From: Jaapia argillacea MUCL 33604
Taxonomy: Eukaryota > Basidiomycota > Agaricomycetes > Jaapiales > Jaapiaceae
Direction: 5' to 3'
Assembly (NCBI GenBank): GCA_000697665.1
Contig: KL197713.1
Coordinates: 177,323-241,322 of the forward strand
Length of the DNA: 64,000 nt
Each line of letters opens with the position of its first letter. The stretch's first letter is position 1. Shown here piece by piece: positions 35,820 through 45,559 of this stretch. A model generated the notes under the pieces. It was not told the DNA's origin. It ran no database searches and was given only the letters and a program-made list of their open reading frames with translations. The position numbers and the translations under genes are program-made.

Positions 35820-37440
35820 TCAGTTCTGGAGGTGCCAGTTACCGGCCCCGAAGTTCCTGCTTTTGAGAATGGGAATATCTCGTCACCTGACCACAAAGTT
35901 TGGTGGGATTGTTAGTTCTCCATGTTTCGCCTCGGCTTCATGCGTCGGTGAGTGATCTTATGGTATCTTATCTGCTCCGGTACGCCATTATGAATCGTGT
36001 CTCTGCACCACGAAGCTTGATTTAATCAAGGAGCGACACTGTGGGTGGCTCGCTCCAGCACCTCGCGTGACTCATCGTCAAATGGCTTTCACCCCTGTGA
36101 TGCAGCACCTGTCCGATGGTGGCTCGATAGAGTATCACAAGCCGCGCGAACCTTATGGAATCCATCTACCATCCTTGTCATGGGCTCCCTAAACGTGGCT
36201 TGCGTTACGAGAGCGTTGCCCGTCTCTGACTTAGCCTTAACCTTTCTAAACAAACATTCTCTCGCAGTGATTGAAACAAGATACGACCGCCTCTCCACTG
36301 CAGCGAGGCTCACCGTCGTGTGACACCAAAGGTACGATTTTTAGGAGATGGAGGCACTGATATACCATTGTTATCCTCCTCTCTTGATGTGCCACCTCAA
36401 TAGGTTGTCACCACTCATCATATGTACGTTGACGGTTTACCGCTTATACCCTTTCTCCGTGTTAGTTGACAAGCGCATTCCTCTGATTCCGAGTTGACTA
36501 TGACAGGGGATAGATGTTCAGATATACTCCCAGTGGAAGCTTACGGCCGAAACTGATGTGATTCACGATAGTCGCCGTTTGAACAGCGGCCTCCGACAAC
36601 GCAAACCTTGGAAAGTCCGTCGTCTTTTCTGATGACTCTTTCCTTGTAAACCCCAGTCGCCTGGATCGTCCCATTTCATCTCACGGTGGCATTGCCATAG
36701 CGGCACCTGCCCTGGAGGCTACTCTCTTTGGGGACGCCAAAAGGATTCTAATGACCGCTACCCGTTCCCCCATTCAACCGCGCTCCGGCCACGGTTATAC
36801 ATGCCTGTCTGGTGTGGGGATACACAACGCATCTGGGACCTTCTTCCAACCTTTTCATCCCTCGCGGACCTCACCTGGACCAAGAGTGACATTCGTCAAA
36901 CATTACCTTCTATGATTCCGCATTCAATGTACGGGGGGCTTTGAGTGTCGATCATGCGCCCCGTTGAGAGTTTGGAGGAGAGGAGGACGTTGAGCTTCTG
37001 GGGAGCTCGTTAGGATGAGTTCACGGTAGGGTACAAAGAAGACTACCTAGACGGGAGGATACTTACTGGGGGTGAGGAATGATTTTCCTCCATCGTTTCT
37101 TAACGGGTTGCGGTGTAGAACTCGGGGGTTGGAGTCTTATAATTGTGTGCTCGAATTGAAGGCCTCCTTGTTCGTGCTTCTTCCAGACAGATTCCCGTAA
37201 ATTTTGCGCGCCTTGGTGGTTGCGGAAGTGGAACGCGTATCCTGGTTAGGTAGAATCCACCATTGGAATGAATATTCAATAGATAGATATCGTACCTCAA
37301 TACCCCTCAGCGACGCCCTTTCGAAGAGAAGTTAGTGATCAGGTGACATGATCTCGGGATATAATAGCACCACGACCAGAAAGCATTAGCAACGATTTGG
37401 GAGCTGACGAATCTAGGAAGCTAGAAGCTAAGAAGCCGTT
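35820..37440. other. Inter-gene DNA of unit 1, no supported gene
   Basis: This stretch matches 45,560-47,120 of unit 2. Short frames such as 36045-36323 are not kept open in the other unit and show no domain. It probably serves as spacer and shared promoter region between the divergent copies 1 and 2. Confidence 0.4.
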
Positions 37441-37467
37441 GAACAAACGACCAGTAACTTCCCACTG

Positions 37468-37662
37468 GAGCACAAATCGCTCATTTGAAATCGGCATCAT
37501 CCCTTGCATCGACGTTGATATGGAATCAAAAAGAAGACCGGGCAGTACCACGGGGGGTCAACTTCGCATATACTCCTGGTCAAGTAACCTACCTAGATTT
37601 TAATCGAAAAGACCAGAATAATGACCGGCATGCCGATGGGAAAGGGGGAACGGGTATAAATA
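37468..37662 (+). promoter_or_regulatory. Metallothionein promoter, copy 2: upstream box and TATA box
   Basis: The box GAGCACAAATCGCTC is at 37468-37482, preceded by CCCACTG. The TATA box TATAAATA is at 37655-37662, 172 bp downstream and about 140 bp before the ATG. The leader CACTCGAAACCTCTCTC is shared with the other copies. Confidence 0.62.
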
Positions 37663-37803
37663 TGGGCGAGGGTGAGCCAGTGAATCCCAGGCAAAGTACA
37701 AAGACCTACTCTTCACTCGAAACCTCTCTCAACCAGTGGGTCGAACCTTCTCTACGTAGAGCTCACCACTCACCTCGACGACTAGATTTTCTTTTGATAC
37801 ACA

Positions 37804-37938
37804 ATGGCCGGCGCATGTGGAGAATCTCAATGCAACTGTGGTGCTTCGTGAGTGACGGCTACTACTGTTTCACTCAGACTCCATCTCACCATCTATTCTG
37901 ATAGTTGCCAATGCAAGCCTAACGAGTGCAAGTGCTGA
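37804..37938 (+). CDS. Metallothionein-like Cys-rich peptide, Met-Ala-Gly type, copy 2
   Basis: Exon 1 37804-37847, intron 57 nt with GTGAGT and ATAG ends, exon 2 37905-37938. The 25-residue product is identical to that of copy 1, with all seven cysteines. It is divergent from copy 1 and separated by 2.4 kb. Its counterpart in unit 2 is copy 5 (47487), which differs at three residues (Ser8Pro, Ala14Thr, Asn21Ser), so this pair has diverged while copies 1, 2, 4 and 6 still agree. Confidence 0.85.
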
Positions 37939-38465
37939 ACGCGCTGTGCATACATGACGATGGTTCATCAATAGGTGTTGTTTCGGAGACTGGTGGGATT
38001 TGGTCATGGAGGTAAGGGGGCAGCGATGGTTGATTGTATGAATTTTGAGATAAATTCTGAGAAAATCAGTCATTTGCGATCGTCACAATCTTGGCGATAG
38101 AAAGTCTGGTGTACCCTACACAGAACATCTACGGGCAAACCGACTGAAGTTGTGAGCTTTACTTGATCCTTGAGATTTTGAGAATCATGAGCTCCAATAG
38201 CCTGAGGTTAGGCGGGTCGTCGGGGTGGGTGGGAAAGGGTTAGGGTTCGATGGCGCTGATTGGGTAGGGAAGAGTGTCGTAGTCAAATAGATAAGATACC
38301 GCGGACTCGCCACACTCGAAACTGCGATCTTTGTGATCTGCTGACGAGATCTTCATAAAAAGCACCATCGGGGCCAGAAAGTAATAATGGCATCTTCAGA
38401 GCTGACGAAGCTAGGAAGCCAAGAAGCCAAGAAGCTGTCGAATAGATGACAATAGGTCCCCACTG
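37939..38465. other. Downstream flank of copy 2, no gene
   Basis: The first ~170 bp, starting with a GGTGTTGTTT motif and a TTGATTGTATGAATTTTGAGAT tract found after other copies in part, look like a conserved 3' flank. The rest resembles 47,850-48,120 in unit 2. No coding signal was seen. Confidence 0.4.
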
Positions 38466-38790
38466 GAGCACAAATCGCTCAATGGCACTGGGTATGAGAT
38501 CGGCACCACCCGGGCATTGCCGCTGATGTGCTATGGAGGAGGGCTGGCTTGCAGAGACTTCGACACTGCATAGGCGTCTATATGAAGAATCTAGCTTAAA
38601 TTTGGTTACGGCGGCTAGAATAGCGAGCAGGACAGGATTCGGAGAGGGCTGCTGGTTCCAACATGGGCGGGAGAGGGCTCATAAACCCCAGGCAAATCGT
38701 AGAGTTCTTCTCACTCCAAACCTCTCTCAAAATCCTCACCAGTGAGGCGAGCCGTCTCTATAGCTTGTTCATCACTCACCTCACATTATG
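38466..38790 (+). pseudogene. Metallothionein locus with promoter box kept but coding exons deleted
   Basis: The upstream box is intact (GAGCACAAATCGCTC at 38466-38480) and the transcribed leader is recognisable (CTCACTCCAAACCTCTC near 38.72 kb, CATCACTCACCTC near 38.78 kb). The TATA sequence present at 48252 in unit 2 is changed to TTCCAACA here. Directly after the leader the sequence jumps to DNA that in unit 2 lies at about 48,930, so about 530 bp containing both coding exons is missing. The intact counterpart is copy 6 at 48407. Confidence 0.65.
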
Positions 38791-39750
38791 GCACAAGAAT
38801 TTACCCCAAATGAGCTTCTTGCCCACGCTAAAACCCCACAACAAACGTGGCGCTCACATCCCTCACAATCGTTGCCCGTCACTTGCCTTTCCCCCCTGGG
38901 ATGAACTAATCAGGAAAATGTACCACACAGGTATAAGTCTGATAAACTCACCGCACCCCGATCATCCCACACAGTCTTGCGGTCGCGCGACCAACTCGAA
39001 AGGAGAGCACACTATCCACTCGGTCCGAGCGTAAATTCGGAATTCGCACAGCTGACTTGTAACGCCCAATCGATTCTGAGGGTCAGCATGTAACGCCCTC
39101 TCAGACATGTATCTCCATCTCCCAATCCATTTCACCCAAACTTGGTTTCTCCCGAGGAACGACCACCAACTGGCCCCTGCCACGATTCGATATCCACGAA
39201 AAACCGAGGTTTACTTCAAGGGTAGAGCAAGGGCATACCTTGGATGGGAAATTCTCGTGCAGTTGTTTAATCAGTGGGTTTACGAGCATCCTGATCTTCA
39301 TGAGGTTGCGAGCTGCATGGGAGTGGGTTAGCGTTGGAAGGCGCTGATTGGACGGGGAGGAAATCCTAGCGCAGCGTGGAGGAGATAAGACACCATGATA
39401 CCACTCACCAACACATGAACTGCCGAATGAGAAAATTTGTAATCAGATGATGAGACCTTGAAAGAAATAGTATCGGGATCAGAAAGCACTGGTCACATCG
39501 AGAGGAACAACAAAGCTAGGAAGCCGAGTCCCGAGAAGGTGTCGATCAGACTACCTCTCAAAGTCTCACTGGGGCACAAATCGCTCAAACGAAATGGGCA
39601 TATCCCCTGTATTGCCGCCGATATGCTTTCAGGAAGGAGGCCGAGATGTCAGAGAAAGGGCGTCCTGACTAGAAGGAACTAGTAGTATTCGGAGGGCTGA
39701 TGGAGCTACGAAGCTTGGAAGCTCAGAAGCTGTCGAACAGGCGACCACTA
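38790..39750. other. Inter-gene DNA of unit 1 with an extra variant box
   Basis: No supported gene. The stretch matches 48,930-49,600. A second, slightly changed copy of the promoter box (GGGCACAAATCGCTC, 39572-39586) lies about 190 bp before the one used by copy 3 and has no counterpart in unit 2, so part of a promoter has been duplicated. Confidence 0.45.
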
Positions 39751-39761
39751 AGTTCCCACTG

Positions 39762-39957
39762 GAGCACAAATTGCTCATACGAAATGGGTATTATCAGCGG
39801 CGATGTTGCCGCGATACAGTACGGAAGTAGGCCAGGTGGTTGCGAGTGGAGCCAACGTGCACACGTCACCTAGTAAAGACCCCAACTCGGTTTTGGTTAT
39901 GGAGGCCCAGAATACCGAGCAGTACTGCGGGGGAGGGGGGCCTGCTGGGTATAAATA
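39762..39957 (+). promoter_or_regulatory. Metallothionein promoter, copy 3: upstream box and TATA box
   Basis: The box variant GAGCACAAATTGCTC (39762-39776) retains both GAGC and GCTC arms. TATAAATA is at 39950-39957, 173 bp downstream and about 140 bp before the ATG. Confidence 0.6.
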
Positions 39958-40099
39958 AGGGTGGGGGTGAACCAGTAAATCCCAGACAAAGCAAAAGACC
40001 CACTCTTCACTCGAAACCTCTCTCACAACCAGTGAGTCCAGTCTTCTCGACGGGTTGTTCGTCACTGACCTCGACGACCAGATTTTCTTTCGATACACA

Positions 40100-40234
40100 A
40101 TGGCCGGCACCTGTGGAGAACCCCAATGCAACTGCGGTACTGCGTGAGTGGTCGTTACTATTGGTTCACTCAGACTCCATCTCACCATCCATTCTGATAG
40201 TTGCCAATGCAAGCCTAATGAATGCAAGTGCTGA
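40100..40234 (+). CDS. Metallothionein-like Cys-rich peptide, Met-Ala-Gly type, copy 3
   Basis: Exon 1 40100-40143, intron 57 nt, exon 2 40201-40234. The product is 25 residues, MAGTCGEPQCNCGTA then CQCKPNECKC, with all seven cysteines and changes only between them (Ala4Thr, Ser8Pro, Ala14Thr, Ser15Ala against copy 1). That substitutions avoid the cysteines suggests selection on the metal-binding frame. It pairs with copy 7 in unit 2. Confidence 0.84.
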
Positions 40235-40735
40235 ACGCACTCGCCACGTCTCGAGACCGCTTGTCACCAGGTCTCATCAATAGGTGTTGTTTAGTTGTTG
40301 GCATGGCGGAATTTGGTAACGGGGCGGAATACGGCATTTGATTGTAGGAATTGTATGAGATAAATCCTGAGAAAATCCAATCAGTCGTCTGTTATCTTTA
40401 CAGCATCGATGTGGCGTACCACGTTGTAGGTGGCCCTTCATCTTGATCTTATGGCTAGTCACTTCAACTTGCACACTTATGCAGGCGTTGATCAGCGGAA
40501 GAATGTTTCAGCTGAAGTAAATATCTCCCCTGTTACGATGGGTACTGGCGCCTCGCTTCCCCCCAGACGGTTGGTAATGATTGTGATGATGTTTACTAGT
40601 AGCCTTGCCCTCCCAAAGATCGCTGAACCGATTTGGTCGGAGTGCAAGTTTGACATTCATTCATACACCTTAACCGTCTTGGTCAGCATCTTGTCGAGCA
40701 GGAGAAAGTTTATATGCTGGAGGACTGTGGAATAG
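40235..40735. other. Downstream flank of copy 3 and right end of unit 1
   Basis: Matches 50,087-50,612. An open frame of about 100 codons at 40430-40735 is not preserved in unit 2. No gene supported. Confidence 0.4.
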
Positions 40736-41185
40736 TCTGGAACAGTGTGAAATGTGCGTGACGCGCAGCGGGGCGTATGTTGCGCAGTATGCAATGCAGT
40801 AGATCAGTTCAGTTCATATGTCCACTCTGCTTCATCCATTGAACCTGCTCTCGTGCAACTGAGAAATCCTTCAACATGTAATCATCCAACTGGAGGTGGA
40901 AGATAAGTTTCGAGGAAGTGCAAAGAGTCGGTGCGCGGCAGGTTCGTAGACGGGAGAAGAGCTAAAACGAAGAGGGACGTCAGCGTATGGGTCTGTTAAA
41001 ATGTCAAACCGAGGCAAAAAAGGGGGGATAAGAGAAGGAGTTATTTACAATAGAAGGCAGCAGCCAATTAGAGAAAGTAACAGTATGAGGGTGGCATGGA
41101 GGGCTCATTGAGCGTAGTAGGAGATGGAGACCGAAAGGAGAGCATGGAATTGGGAGGCGGAGAAGCGAGACGAAGCAGAACTTAG
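40736..41185. other. Unique spacer between the duplication units
   Basis: Sequence between the end of unit 1 and the retroelement remnant, with no match in the rest of the window that I could see and no coding signal. Confidence 0.35.
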
Positions 41186-41436
41186 CTAATGAAAATCAGC
41201 TTCTGGTGGAGGGGAGGCTTGATATAAGGAGAACCTCTTTGTTTCATGAATAAAAGTGAGAAAACGGTGGATGCCGCGTTCCGTGGAGAGGAGTAATGAG
41301 AGAGAGTTGGCACGTGCATGGTGGCCAAGTGAAGTTTTGAGTTTGACTCCAGACTCGGAAACGTTTGCAGTGGAAAACGAATTGCGGGATGTCTTCAGAG
41401 ACATCACAGGATGGGCAGAGATCACTGACCGGAGCT
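41186..41436 (-). mobile_element. Remnant of a non-LTR retrotransposon (LINE-like) 3' coding end
   Basis: On the minus strand a Cys/His knuckle (LCPSCDVSEDIPQFVFHCKRF, spacing C-x2-C-x11-H-x-C approximately) is followed by a block ending STERGIHRFLTFIHETKRF in a neighbouring frame. This pairing of a C-terminal zinc knuckle with a short helical tail ending in T-x-RF is typical of the end of fungal LINE ORF2 proteins. Only about 250 bp survive. It abuts the left edge of unit 2. Confidence 0.45.
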
Positions 41437-42633
41437 GATCTCACTACAAAGCTATTACATTCCAACCCCGAGTTTTACACAATCTAGAACTGTCGACGCA
41501 ACATCCTCATCAACGGCATCTTTCCCTCCAGGTACTCCCCTCCCTCCCCTTTCACCGTCCCTCCCATCCCCACTAACTCCCACCCAGCTCCCCAGGAGAA
41601 ATCAACACCCTCCTCTCCTCCGACCTCTCCATAACAACCTCAGCGCTCAAAGCTCACCCCAAAGTATACTGGATATGGGATCACAGACGTTGGTGTTTAG
41701 AAAACGACCCTCCCAGTCACTCCTCTCCCAACGGTGAACAAACCCAAGGATGGAGGCAAAAGAACTGTGAGAGGGAGATGTATGTCGCCGAAAGGATGTT
41801 GGTCACCGAATCTCGCAATTGCTCGTCCCTCCCTTCACCCCCCTCTCCTCTCCCTTGAATGTTTTGTCACTATCAATTAGTCCACGCATAGAACTACCGC
41901 CGCTACATCCTCTCCCTCTTCCCAACCCCACCGTCACCACCCAAGAACTAACCTACACAACCCACAAAATCGAATCCAACCCTTCATATTTCTGCGCTTG
42001 GCATCAACGTTCCAAAATCCTCCCTCTAATCTGGGAAAAGGAAGGGAAAGCAAAGGAGTAGGAGATGAGGGAACTTGGTAAGTTTCTCTCTTGCCGCTTT
42101 TCTTTGAGGAGAAGCTGATTTTTGACGTGGGTGGTAGAATTTAATTTGGTCAGGAATGCTTTGTATGCCGACCCGAGTGATCAAAGCGCGTGGTTATACC
42201 ACCGATGGCTAATCGGCCCACGTACGTCCCCTCCCTTCTCCCTGCCAACCCTACTAACAAAGCCAAGCCAAGCCAGACCCAGACCCACACTCCTCACCCG
42301 CGAAATCACTTCAATCCAAGAACTCCTAGCCGAGTAACCCGATTCCAAATGTCCGTCCGTCCGTCCGTCCGTCCGTCCTCCCCCTTCCTCCCTTCAAACC
42401 GAAAGTAACGAGAGCGGATAGGGTGCATGGAATCTCTCGTCCAGTACACTCTCATCCCTCTCACCCCCTCCCAAATGGAAAGAAATGAGACGAAGAGGGA
42501 ATGTAGGAGGTTGTTGGACGCTTTGGGGGGTGTTGATTCTTGTAGGAAGAAGAGGTATCAGGAGATTTGTGAGTCGGTTTTTTTTTGGGAGCTGATGAGG
42601 TGTGTGTTGGTAGCTGAGAGGTTGGGAGTTTAG
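41437..42633 (+). pseudogene. Partial, decayed copy of BET4
   Basis: Sequence matching BET4 exons 3 to 9 and their introns, lacking the ATG exon and exon 2. In-frame stops replace conserved residues, for example TGG to TAG in the IWNYRRN motif (about 41,485) and in HAWNYRR (about 41,888), and further stops near 42,058 and 42,333. The 3' end still reads AERLGV before a TAG. Stops in conserved tryptophan codons show that the copy is not under selection as a prenyltransferase subunit. Confidence 0.88.
42350..42378. repeat. GTCC tetranucleotide microsatellite
   Basis: About seven tandem GTCC units within the BET4 pseudogene intron. The intact BET4 intron has a single unit at the matching place, so the repeat expanded after duplication. 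Confidence 0.8.
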
Positions 42634-43242
42634 CTTCTTTGGCTTTGCGTGTATGTGATAGACGACGAGGGTGAACGACAATTCAAGTTCCGTTCCGTTT
42701 TATTTGTGAGATTTGGAATCCTGGAGAGTTCTCTGATTGACCTGTGAGATGAGCGAGCATCCAAATATCACCGATGGTAGTGGTGAAGGGTGCAGGTGGT
42801 GTGTGACATGGCAATCTCTCGTTCATCCCTTGAGTCACTAACGACATCGCCGTTAGGTTCATACCTTCTCTCTCTGGCCTTGTTCGTATCGGGATCCTAC
42901 ATCCAACCCCTCATACTTTTCCGAAAACGATATCTACAAAGTGAAGCTCCCTCAATTATAAAGTCGTTTACACAGTCGTTCACGCCGTCCCCACCATCCT
43001 CGTTCGTGGCAACGACGTTACAAACGGAAAAGGCACACATTTCATCAAACCTTGATTAACAATATCCATGCACCCACCTCCCTCATCACGCGAAATATCA
43101 TTTATTAGACGCGTCAACTCCTTTTCTTTCATATTGGGTTTTACAGGTCATGACCGAGACCGTGATGAAGAGGGAGAGGTAAGAAGAGAGGAGATCCATT
43201 TGGGCGGTGGTTGTCCTCGAAATAGAGGTTGATGTGATGAAT
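42634..43242. other. BET4 pseudogene 3' flank, no gene
   Basis: Matches 33,014-33,490 of unit 1. No coding signal. Confidence 0.4.
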
Positions 43243-43276
43243 TCAACTGTCGCAATTACCAGGAGGGCATGTGCAG
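43243..43276 (-). pseudogene. Metallothionein exon-2 remnant (Met-Pro-Asp type)
   Basis: A complete 34-nt exon 2 after a CCGTAG acceptor on the minus strand, reading CTCPPGNCDS. The last cysteine has become serine. No matching exon 1 was found upstream on that strand, so the locus is incomplete. Confidence 0.6.
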
Positions 43277-43389
43277 CTACGGTTGGTAGTAAGTAGGACT
43301 CCTTTTTCTGTGGGAGGGTGGTGGGCAAACCTCATTCATCCACAAATGGTCCCATCGAATGCAAGTTCACAGCGCTCCTCTAGCCTCGC

Positions 43390-43572
43390 TCTCGTACACA
43401 ACCCATCATCCAACCCTCACAAAACCAATATCCACAAGAAAACCTTCGCCCAATCATACAATCGTCAAATTACAGGCAATCGAATTCTAGAGTCGTTCAT
43501 ACTTTCTCCGCTACCCTCGCGATCCTACACCCGGAATGAGTACGCCCTTCGTAACATCTTGGCTGATATACC
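43390..43572 (+). other. Unit-2 counterpart of the shared open frame at 33648
   Basis: Reads IHKKTFAQSYNRQITGNRIL, ESFILSPLPSRSYTRNEYAL, RNILADIPIDSGF. The frame is held open over about 60 codons despite base changes against unit 1. Product unknown. Confidence 0.3.
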
Positions 43573-44062
43573 CATCGACTCTGGTTTTTATAATAGGTCT
43601 CGATCGTGGACCCGCCCCAAGATCCAATATGGTATAGAACAGAAGAGACGACCTTCAAGCTCAACATTGCAAAGTTCGCCCGCTGTCGTATACAGGCCGC
43701 TCAAATTACCGACCTCCTTACCCGTCGTTCAAAACGGGGAACTTTGAAGCATAGTAGCTCATATACATATATCCCTCGTCAATGCCCTCTGATAACATCG
43801 CTTCCAGTCTCCCTGGCTTGAGCGTTGGAAACCGTTCAAGAGAGGCGACTCCCCTACGCCTCAATCTCCAGCCCTCATCACGCAAAATAGCATGTACTAT
43901 GCGCCTCAACTCCTTTTTTTACATTGGTTTTTTCAGTCATGGCATAATCGTGAGACCCTCCTCCAATGTTCAAAACAACAACCTCAATGGAAACTCATAA
44001 CGAAAAGACAAAAGAGAGTAGATCGAGGTGCGTGAGAGAGTAGATTGATGTGATAGGCTTAT

Positions 44063-44195
44063 TTAACAGTCGCAACTACCAGGAGGGCATGGGCACCTAC
44101 GTTGTAGGAAGGAATATGAGCGCGTAACGGTACGACGTGGCAGGCGTGGACTTGTTGATGCTGTAAGGACAGGAAGCCGATCCGCAGTCGGGCAT
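44063..44195 (-). CDS. Metallothionein-like peptide, Met-Pro-Asp type, diverged copy
   Basis: Exon 2 (44063-44096) reads CPCPPGSCDC and is intact after a CGTAG acceptor. Exon 1 reads MPDCGSASCPYSI..., so the third cysteine is now tyrosine. The GC donor used by the unit-1 copy is lost through a one-base deletion and change. A GT three bases further in (donor after 44152) would restore the frame and give a 25-residue peptide with six cysteines. It may therefore be still functional with a shifted donor, or it may be decaying; the sequence alone does not decide. Confidence 0.5.
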
Positions 44196-45067
44196 GTTGG
44201 ATTTACAAGGGGTTGTCTGAAGGCTAATTGAGCGAGACAGGCCAGAGTGAGTCGTCGACAATGGGTGTCGCAGTGGTCATAAGAGAAGATTAATGGTTAG
44301 TTGGGAGGAGGCATGAGTCGACGTTCCTGGAGAGAAATGCGAGACCCTCACCTTTTTTATCTTCGTTCCCCTCGTCGTTGAGGTGAGTTTGAACTTTGCA
44401 CCTGGCGGTTGAATTTCACGCTGAGGCGATGCCTATTCAGTTCGAGTAAGTACGCAGGCGGCAGGCAGGTGAACGAGATTCGGAATTTGTTGGGGATAAT
44501 AGAGTGGTTAGCGTGGGGCGTGAAGGTGAGTTTATCGGACGTAGCTGCGTCGTTGTGTGTCCTGGTTGGATGATGCTTGGAGGCCAAGTCGCCGCCCCAG
44601 CTTGCGGGGAAAGTGTGGGTCAGGTCCGGATACATGGTTTGTACTCGCGCCCAGCTGAAGCTCGTTAATGGTAAACCCTGCGCGCCAAGATACCCAGTGC
44701 CACTCGCGGAGTGGGGGAGAGGAAGGGAAGTGTATCAGCTGACTTGGACTAGTAGGTTCACGTGCGTTTACTTCGCACCCAGAGTATCTCTCCATGAATA
44801 TGGTGCTGGCAGTGTACACGCACCTTTGTAGCCTAAATCGACGCGACGGAAATGAAGGAGTTCACTGCAGCTACCAAACGTCGAGGTCACCTCGATGCTG
44901 TGGAGATAACGGACGACTGAATTGGTTTTCTCAAACTTTATCTCGTACAATTCATACAATCAAGCACTGCATTCCTCCCCTTTACCAAACCCCGCCATGC
45001 CCAGAACAATAACAACACCTATTGGGGAGACCTTGTGACGAATGGTCTCGAGATGGGGCGAGCGCAT
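44196..45067. other. Upstream region of the Met-Pro-Asp copy, no gene
   Basis: Matches 34,419-35,280. It contains a TATA-like AAGATAAAAAAGG (minus strand, about 44,355) and a likely leader intron. The GAGC-N7-GCTC box is not seen here, so this type seems to be controlled differently. Confidence 0.4.
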
Positions 45068-45203
45068 TCAGCACTTGCACTCGTTAGGCTTGCATTGGCA
45101 ACTAATGATCGTAATTGAACGATGAGTGGGGTTTGAGGGAACCGAGAGGGGCCACTCACGAAGCGCCGCAGTTGCATTGAGATTCTCCGCATGCGCCGGC
45201 CAT
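45068..45203 (-). CDS. Metallothionein-like Cys-rich peptide, Met-Ala-Gly type, copy 4
   Basis: Exon 1 45160-45203, intron 58 nt, exon 2 45068-45101. The peptide is identical to copy 1, its counterpart in unit 1, although the introns and flanks of the pair have diverged. Protein identity against diverged introns points to purifying selection or local gene conversion. Confidence 0.85.
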
Positions 45204-45345
45204 TGTGTATCAAAAAAAATCTGGTTGTAAAGGTGAGTGGTGAACGACCTGTAGAGCAGACTCGACGCACTGGTTGAGAGAGAGGTTGAGAGTGAAGAGT
45301 AGGTCTTTGTGGTTTGCCTGGGATTCACTCGCTCTCCCTCACCCA

Positions 45346-45540
45346 TATTTATACCCACTGGTCCCTCTGCTGCACTGCTGACCCGCTGTCCTGGGTCACT
45401 GTAACCAAAAAATTGAGCTAGGGTCTTTACTCAGAGACATGTGCAGCAACGGTTCTACTCGCTGCAAGCCGAACCTCTGTCACTGCATATCCGCACTGAT
45501 ACAGAGCTTGATACCAATTTCGTATGAGCGATTTGTGCTC
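45346..45540 (-). promoter_or_regulatory. Metallothionein promoter, copy 4: TATA box and upstream box
   Basis: TATAAATA (minus strand) at 45346-45353 and the box GAGCACAAATCGCTC (minus strand) at 45526-45540, 172 bp apart. Confidence 0.6.
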
Positions 45541-45559
45541 CAGTGGGAACTTCCGAGCC

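Larger units (their letters stand above)
31812..40731. repeat. Tandem duplication, unit 1 (~8.9 kb)
   Basis: This segment runs from within BET4 exon 3 to a point near AGGACTGTGG. It matches 41437-50610 in the same order and orientation. Matching landmarks include the BET4 3' part, the Met-Pro-Asp metallothionein (34291 against 44063), the minus-strand Met-Ala-Gly copy (35281 against 45068), and plus-strand copies (37804 against 47487, 40100 against 49951). Offsets drift between about 9.6 and 9.85 kb because of indels. Non-coding parts differ at many sites, so the duplication is not recent. Confidence 0.88.

Noticed and set aside
36045-36323. 92-codon frame in unit 1
   Set aside because: Not kept open at the matching place in unit 2 and without a domain.
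40430-40735. 101-codon frame near the end of unit 1
   Set aside because: The counterpart in unit 2 contains indels and breaks the frame, so it is not under selection as protein.
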